DNA of 64,000 nt, taken from positions 240,237,904 to 240,301,903 of the forward strand of contig CM077674.1 of NCBI GenBank assembly GCA_039707655.1. The letters are read 5' to 3'. How positions within the stretch are numbered: position 1 is the stretch's first letter; each line of letters begins with the position of its first letter. The position numbers and the translations under genes are program-made. Shown piece after piece: positions 57,949 through 64,000 of the stretch. Origin of the DNA: Elymus sibiricus (taxonomy: Eukaryota; Streptophyta; Magnoliopsida; Poales; Poaceae). Below the pieces are notes generated by a model, which made no database searches, had not been told where the DNA came from, and saw nothing but the letters and a program-made list of their open reading frames with translations.

Positions 57949-60207
57949 TCATGATGTAGTGTCTGATGGAGCACCATAACCTTTGCCTTCATTTCTCCTA
58001 GGCTCCTGAACAACATAGCAAATGTCTGATAGTCTGGTTTCAAAACAATGCATATCTCGATGACATCTGACAATGGCTGTCCTTGTTTCACCAAGGGTCT
58101 CTGTTAGGGATTGGACTTGTGTATGGAGCGCATATATATCATTCTGCTGAGCTTGCAGATCTTGTTCATGAGGCAGTTTGGACAAGGTTGCCTTAACAAC
58201 CAACCCAGTATTACGCAGGAAGGTGTGTTTTGCACTGTTAGTGGAGAGGTACTGACCCACTGCAGCAAGAGGTGACATTGTGCTTATGGTTGCATTGTCA
58301 CCTTCAGGAGGTTGTGGCGGTTCCACCATCTGTTCCATAGCTTGCTGGAAAGTTGAGTTTATACATTAGTAGAACCAGAACAGAAGTTATTAATGAGGCA
58401 GCAAAAACAAACATAATAGCTTTGGTCTATATACAGAACTATTAATTGTATTTTACTGCAAAGTACATAATAAAAGTAGGTTCCAAACATATGTCCATGT
58501 ACCATGGCTAATGTATTGTCTAATTCTTCACATTGTATTGACAGCTAAGGATAAAGAGACAAAGTTTATAATACGGTGAGCCTGGTATGACATCATTCAT
58601 ATCACAAAACAACTGAGATCAGACTAACAGGCAATTGTAACGTTGTGTGGGCAAGTACAGCATGCAACTAGATTACAGATCAAGAGCAAAGGAACATCAT
58701 TCCTCTCTTTTAAACCTTGTAAGGTGCAATGATACGTTAAGACAACTATGTATAAAATTGAAACGAGTAATAGTCATTGGCTACAAACCATACAGTTCAA
58801 TGCACAAGTCAGAGTAACCAGTAGTTCAAAGGCATGAGGATTAAGGACTTACAACAGCGGCTTTGACTGGTGTAGTGATGCCCTTCGTCTTGCTGGTATG
58901 ATAGTCCTTGAAGATTTCCACAGCATTTGGTTCAGGTTCTTTCTAGTCCATACAGGCTTTCCTCTACATTTGGAACAAGTCAATATAGATATGATAATAT
59001 GGGGCACAACAAAAAGAGTGAAATAGCAGGTAGTTACAAGAGCCTCGCAGTGTGCAATATAACTACGAGATCCTGTCGTCTGTTGGAATTTCACTTTCGT
59101 ACGGTTGGCCTTGTTCTTTGAACAGTTCACCTAGAAGAAGATAGATTTGTAAGGAACATGCATAAATAGGAGTTGAACATGTGATCTGGTCAGTAATATA
59201 TAATGTACCAGATACTTTGGATCAGACTAGTGTTTAACAAGGGTTGTCCAATCTTCATCCATTATATTTTCCACTGGACATGTTTGGGCAAGTTCACTGT
59301 TAGCCTTGTCTTCAAAGTGAGTTTTTCTCAGGTTATACCGATACTGTCACAGAGCAGACTTGAAAACATGAGTGCATGCTTGTATGGTTGCATCATCTTG
59401 CGGATCCAACTTGAACCTCATCTTTTGAAAATTATGAGTCTCATTACGAGCAACCTAGAAATTATGGGACAGAGCAAGACGATATTACTAATTTCCAAAA
59501 ATAACCATACTTACAGATAAATGGTCGAGGAAGGCGTTAAGCTAGGTTTCGTCTTTGTCATTCCTGTACTGAATCCATGTTGGGAGGATACGTGCATGAC
59601 ACCTAACGGCAACGGCTGCCTCTGATACTAACTTGGCTGACTCTGTAGCATCACGTGGCCTATTTAAACCCGCCTTGAAATGGATATCCATTCTTCCTCC
59701 TTTAGATTTAGTTAGTCTGTCGAGCATTATCCCTCATGTCTATTTCCTCTTGCGCCTAGGTGCTAGTTCAACAACGAACATGGGAAGTGTTAGTGTACAT
59801 CAAACTGTGAGACTACATAGAAAGAAGCATGCAACTGTAACTTGAAACGATCAACTACCTTCTTGGTGTTCAAGCTCATAAGGTTCATCTGATCTTGCCA
59901 AGTCCTCTTGTGTCACGAGTGCTTCGGAAGTAGTGTCAGGTGGCAAGGGAGCTTGGGAACTTGCTGCTAGGCTAACTAACAAATGAGTAACTCGTGCACC
60001 TGTTTGTACTATGGAAGAAGGTGCTGCAACCACTAGGGCTGTTGTTGGTTCGGTGGAAACATTTCTGCCTTGCTTGGTATCTTTTCTAGCTCTAGGGTTG
60101 TTGGGCGTATCATATTTACTTGGAACTTCTACTGCACTAGCAGTAGTAGCAGCAGAACGTCTAGAGCGCGTACTTACCAGTTCCTCCTGATCACTGCCAT
60201 CAGCCAC
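57949..60207 (-). pseudogene. CACTA 2 ORF2, Transposase_24-like (PF03004), broken
   Basis: Exons read leftward. An N-terminal exon at 60207-59861 (MADGSDQEELVSTRSRR, ending EHQEG, then GTAGTT) is followed by an exon at about 59780-59510 with MDIHFKAGLNRPRDATESAK and CHARILPTWIQYR. An exon at about 59455-59190 carries KMRFKLDPQDDATIQACTHV and ENIMDEDWTTLVKH. A short exon (59130-59040) has SKNKANRTK and TTGSRSYIAHCEAL, and one near 58940-58855 has AVEIFKDYHTSKTKGITTP before GTAAGT. The last exon (about 58350-57949) is coiled-coil-like. Several stops replace expected Trp codons (near 59350, 59215, 59535). An upstream repeat of the YDxPNNP segment lies at 60815-60843. The protein would bind element DNA and assist transposition; this copy is inactive. 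Confidence 0.78.
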
Positions 60208-60843
60208 TGCCTTCCTTTTTTCCTTTATCTTTCTTTTTTGTGCTGCCTTGTCAAGTCAAACCCAGAAGAAAAATGAATAAAATTAGCTTTTCAGAACTCA
60301 TTGAGGCATGATTTGCATGAACACTACTTTCATGTAAGGCAACCGCATGATAGGAGGATTGAATATGTAAGGAAAAAGGACAGCATTGCATATTCATGCC
60401 TATGATGTGTAAACTAAGCAGAAGGCATTTCAACAAATTACAAGCAATGAAAGCTAGACACCATATGAAAGATGCAACGAATATCGCTCTACCAAGTTAA
60501 CAATGTCTCATCATAAGTGGTATTTAAACAGATGTGAAGCAGTACAAGCAATAAATCATATGCGAGATGCAAACAATATCACACTACCAAGTCAAAGGTG
60601 TCTCGTCATAAGTGACTGATGCAGTATAGAGACAAACACTACTTCGATGTTAGAACATTAATAGATAGATGTAGTATATGCAAAAAAGGAAGACATGCCA
60701 TATTCACATGTATAATGTGTAAACTAAGAAGATGCAATTTAATCAAATTAGAAGCAATACAAGCTAGACACTAGATGCAACACGCAAGAAAATATCGCAC
60801 TGCCACCTGGGATGGTGGAGTAGGGTTGTTGGGCACATCATAT
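60208..60843 (-). other. CACTA 2 upstream intron and duplicated exon end
   Basis: AT-rich sequence without a clear frame, except that 60815-60843 (minus strand YDVPNNPTPPSQ, then a possible donor) resembles the YDTPNNPRARK stretch of the exon at 60207-59861. It also has two similar blocks near 60480-60510 and 60560-60610. It is probably intron. Confidence 0.5.
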
Positions 60844-61732
60844 TGTCGGTGCATGAGAACCAGGGGTGCCTCGTACCCTCGACTTGTGCACAGACAGTAG
60901 CAGCACCCTAGCAACCCAAGACCAGCGCGACACGCGACGGCAAGGCAACAAGACCAGCAAGCAACCAACCAGAGCTATTGCCGGCATGACTCACCAAGAA
61001 TGCCAAGGGATGCAGAGGAGAAGACCGCACCAGGCCGAGCCAAGTCTACCCCGGCAAGCCCCTCCAGGCAAGGCCACAACCACAGCTCCACCAATGCGAG
61101 GGACTCACGTCCCATCCCTGAGGTGTCGAGCGGGCAGGCGCAGCAATGGGACTTGTCGGGACACGTGGTGCCTCCTCCAACACATAAAGCATGGCGAATG
61201 ACACCCGTTCAGAGGCGTGTCAAGCGAATACAAGGTAGCTGGGCCATCTGCCCAGCTGGCACATGCAAGCTTGCTGGGGTGCACCGCAACGTGACACGTA
61301 ACGGCGCATCCATTGCTTTTGTCCTACCCCGTTAGGGTTAGGTATGATAGCACTGTGGCCTCTCTAATCAACCTACAAATGACCATTTTGCCACTGTGGT
61401 TACCCCTTGGACTATAAAAGGAGGGCCAAGGCAACAAGTAGGGAGGTTAGCCACTATCACACCCCAAGGCTCATCTACGCGAAACATCGCCAGCCACCCC
61501 GGCAACCATCCGGGAAGAAAACCACTTTGTATTCGAGCTCGATCCCTAGAACAGGACCAAACCAGGAGTAGGGTTTTACGCTTCACAGTGGCCCGAACCT
61601 GGGTAAAAGCTGGCCTCCCATGCACATGCATGATCCCTGGTGACTCTGCTCTTCGGGCAAGGTAGAACGCGCTCCCCCACCGAACACAAAGGGGCCTCTG
61701 GCCCCATACATGGTCGTCTCTCCCACACGACA
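60844..61732 (+). repeat. 5' LTR of the right-hand Gypsy element
   Basis: The LTR starts TGTCGGTGCATGAGAACC and ends CACACGACA. The end is placed by the ACA terminus 2 bp before tttggcgcgccaggcagg. It is only one copy in the window, so the borders are less certain than for paired LTRs. Confidence 0.78.
61423..61430 (+). promoter_or_regulatory. TATA box of the right-hand LTR
   Basis: TATAAAAG followed by GAGGGCC lies 579 bp into the LTR and 310 bp before its end. It is the clearest TATA box of the window. Confidence 0.65.
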
Positions 61733-61825
61733 TCTTTGGCGCGCCAGGCAGGGGGCTTTCGCTGCGCGCTTGCTCAAACCTGAATCTTCAGGTTTCGCGC
61801 ATCACAGCCATCTTCGCTGGCCACC

Positions 61826-63458
61826 ATGGCGCCCAAGAAGAAGGGCGCCTCTGCGGCTCCGCCGACCCTGAAACGCCCGACATAGATGCCTGCCGGCGGC
61901 ACACGCGGTGCCACCGACGCGGGTGACGTGGGTGCTACGGGCACAGTGGGCGCCATGACCGACGCGGGCGGAGCGGGCGAAATGCACCAGAATGATGTGC
62001 CGCATCCCCCTCCGCGTATCGGTGACCATAGTCACCACAGCAAATCCGCTTGGACGGGCACGACCCTGCCACCCCAGCGTCTAACGACAGGGCGACGGTG
62101 TGAGCGAACATCACGAAAGGACACTCGCCGAGGCCGACGTGCCGGCCCATGGCATCGAAGATGCAAGACGACGCCCGCATGGCAAGACACCCATGGAGTA
62201 GCCGCAAGATCCTCCTCCACCACACCAGAATGCTGGCGAGCAGGTGCCACGATGGATGGCATGGGACCGCACCCCTGCTATCTCGGCCAGAAGCCGAGCG
62301 CCATCGCATGCCTCGCTCCCAGCCATGCCTACCACAGCTGTCGAGGCCCTGGCGCGGGCTCAGATGTTGCTGAACTTCTTGCCAGGCCCTTAGGACAAGA
62401 TGGATGAGTGGAGGGCCCCCATACAGAGCCTCCTGGGCTTTGCCGAAGCCTAGAAGTCACAGCCGGGCGCACCTCCCCAAAAATGCCCCGCAGCCCCTGC
62501 AACCCAAGCTGGGGGCCTTGCCGGGAATGCGGCGCCAACATTGCAATCTCCCCTGTGACAGCAACAACATCCGACCCAGCTGCAGACATGTCGATCTGAT
62601 GATCCCGAGTGAGTGTCGATGGCCTCGTCAGATCCGCAGATGCAGCGGGATCAGCGCCACGTGCTGCGGGAGAGAAAGGCGGAGGACGCTCGGACGACCA
62701 TCGAGCAGCGTCAGGAGACGCGCCGTCACTCCGACGAGTGCAACGGCCCTGCCGTCGACGAGGCGGCCCCAGGTGCAGATGGGTTCTTGCCCTTTTCGGT
62801 AGGCTACCCCGCCTTCACCCGGGAGCTGTAGCAAGTCCGGTGGCCGTCGGCCCAAACGTTCAAGCCCGATCTGCCGGAGAAATATGACGGCACACTCAAC
62901 CCGGCAGAGTTCCTAAGCATCTACACGATTGCTGTACGGGCTGTCGGGGGAAGGGACGAGAAGGTTCTCACCAACTACTTCCCTTTGGTCTTAAAACCAA
63001 ACGTGAGGTCTTGGCTGATGAACCTGCCAAAGGGTTCCATCTCTTCGTGGTTCGATCTTTGCAATGAGTTCATTGGTGCCTTTACCGGGGGCCACAAGGC
63101 GCCCAGTCAGCCCAGTGATCTGCAAGTGATCCCGCAAAGAGAAGGTGAGTCCCTGCGCAAGTACATACAGAGGTTTAGCCGTGTGCACCACAACATTCCC
63201 AATGTGCACCCCGCCGCCGTCATTGCCGCGTTCCACACGAACATGCGCAATAGGAAGATGTGGGAGAAGATGAACATCAAGCTGCCGAGGAATGTTAGCG
63301 AGTTGTACACCCTGGCAGACAAGTGTGCGCGCGTGGAATTTTGGAGGAGACTCCCCGGAGAAGATGCTGGCGGAGAAGTCGACTCCGAAGACGATGACAC
63401 CGCCAGCCCGAAAGGGAAAGACCGGAAGCGCAACAAGAAGGCAAGGGGAGAACAATGA
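61826..63458 (+). pseudogene. Gag of the right-hand Gypsy element
   Basis: The likely start is the ATG at 61826 (MAPKKKGASAAPP), with a stop at 61883-61885 and a low-complexity continuation to about 62407 in the same frame. The conserved part is in another frame from 62613 with one TAG (62829-62831). It includes FKPDLPEKYDGTLNPAEFLSIY, YFPLVLKPNVRSWLMNLPKGSISSW and LRKYIQRFSRVHHNIP, then a WEKMNIKLPRNVSELYTLAD segment and a basic end at 63458. This is the Retrotrans_gag fold region that forms the particle shell. The last 200 codons are intact, so it is less decayed than the gag at 46845. Confidence 0.8.
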
Positions 63459-64000
63459 TGGCCATCGAGGTCTCTGCCGACACTGCCAAGAAAGTCAATG
63501 CGGACAACCCCGGCAATGATCTTGCTGGGTGTACTGACTGCCGTGACACCACGACAGGAGAAAGGGCCGGCAAGACTGACGGGCCGTACTGCAAAATCCA
63601 CCGCACCAAAGGCCATGACCTTCAGGAATGCTACACGGTTGAGCAACTCGCCAAGAAGCAGAGGGTAGAGTACAAGTTGCGTGACCAGGAGAAAGGCAAA
63701 GAAGGCGCGGGAGGTCCCGGCAAGAAAAATGACGGTGGGCAGGGCATCCGCCGTGACAAGGCCAAGCATCAGAAAGAGAAGCCCACGCGCGGCCGAGACA
63801 AGAAAGGAGATGATGAGAATGATGCTGAGGAAGATGGAAGTGAGTTCAGTGAACAAGAGTACCAGAGAGCCACCGATGTCATGTGCGTTGATAGTGGTGC
63901 ATCCCTGCACGCCTCTCACCGCCAACTCAAACAGTGGGCGCGAGAGATCAACGCAGCAGAACCGACATTGGGCGCCTGGAAGCCACTGAAGTGGTCCCGC
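63455..64000 (+). CDS. Gag C-terminus and protease linker, right-hand Gypsy element
   Basis: A frame opens at ATG 63455 (or 63458), overlapping the gag stop as ATGA, and stays open to the window end. It contains the zinc segment CKIHRTKGHDLQEC (about 63591-63632) with all four Cys/His residues, a long charged linker and then MCVDSGASLHASHRQLKQWA, a block found before the protease in related elements. It lies in the -1 frame relative to gag; in relatives I recall the two as one frame, so a one-base indel is more likely than a coupled start. Confidence 0.65.
   Translation, partial: MMAIEVSADTAKKVNADNPGNDLAGCTDCRDTTTGERAGKTDGPYCKIHRTKGHDLQECYTVEQLAKKQRVEYKLRDQEKGKEGAGGPGKKNDGGQGIRRDKAKHQKEKPTRGRDKKGDDENDAEEDGSEFSEQEYQRATDVMCVDSGASLHASHRQLKQWAREINAAEPTLGAWKPLKWSR

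Larger units (their letters stand above)
56297..60843 (-). mobile_element. CACTA transposon 2, 3' part
   Basis: It starts CACTACAAAAAAACAC at 56297 and is in the same orientation as CACTA 1 (ORF2 on the minus strand, C-terminus next to this end). It is interrupted at 60844 by a Gypsy element, so its 5' half with any TNP2-type transposase is outside the window. Its subterminal repeats and ORF2 differ from those of CACTA 1, so it belongs to another family. Confidence 0.82.
60844..64000 (+). mobile_element. Gypsy retrotransposon, 5' part, runs off the window
   Basis: It is inserted in CACTA 2 (left target site catat at 60839-60843; the partner is outside). It has a LTR of 889 bp, a presumed primer site and gag, ending inside the gag-protease linker at the window edge. 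LTR terminus and primer site resemble those of the Tat-like elements at 38585 and 39529, but the sequences are clearly different families. Whether it carries pol or an antisense gene cannot be seen. Confidence 0.85.

Noticed and set aside
1..64000. A novel defence, biosynthetic or other cellular system
   Set aside because: Every coding block I could place belongs to retrotransposon gag/pol, the antisense PF04195-like gene, CACTA ORF2 or an unassigned ORF inside an element.

Overview
The window looks like intergenic DNA from a large grass genome, most likely Triticeae (wheat, Aegilops or barley). Almost every base can be assigned to LTR retrotransposons, CACTA transposons or a Stowaway MITE, nested inside one another. 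I find no host protein-coding gene, rRNA, tRNA or CRISPR array. Family names (Athila/WHAM-Sabrina type, Fatima-like, Tekay-like) come from recalled features of these families and are not searched.

Layout. (1) 1-2733: right part of an Athila-type LTR, primer site and gag-protease start. (2) It is cut at 2734 by a CACTA element whose ORF2 (plant Transposase_24 family) lies on the minus strand and which carries a Stowaway MITE at 6004-6161. (3) This CACTA is cut at 6362 by a chromovirus-like element with a LTR of about 4.1 kb. That LTR is now in three pieces (6362-7097, 36841-38584, 54487-56088) and is followed by an initiator-Met primer site at 56092. (4) A Fatima-like element (7098-36835, TSD accgt) sits in the first gap of this LTR. 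Inside it are a second, inverted Fatima-like element (14721-23497), a solo Athila-type LTR (24087-25599, TSD gaggc) and a nearly complete Athila-type element (26262-36403). (5) A Tat-like Gypsy element (38585-54481, TSD ttatc) sits in the second gap, and carries an inverted relative within its gag start (39529-46839, TSD gcgcc). (6) A second CACTA begins at 56297 inside the internal region of the long-LTR element. It is cut at 60844 by another Gypsy element, whose LTR and gag run off the window. The deepest points are five insertions deep.

Function. Only the Athila-type element at 26262-36403 still has gag, protease, RT, RNase H and integrase, with two frameshifts and three stops. The two Fatima-like elements and the two nested Tat-like Gypsy elements lack a usable pol. 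Each has a sense gag or gag-protease remnant facing a spliced gene on the opposite strand that resembles the 'putative gypsy type transposon' family (PF04195). In the Fatima-like pair this antisense gene has its own TATA box about 115 bp before the ATG. These elements would depend on enzymes supplied by a full-length relative.

No undescribed cellular system is visible. The points most worth checking are the conserved antisense gene with its own promoter, a 58-bp GC palindrome shared by the Athila LTR promoter and the region before that element's 3' ORF, two tandem-repeat arrays in the 3' region of the Tat-like element, and two coding-like segments inside the long LTR.
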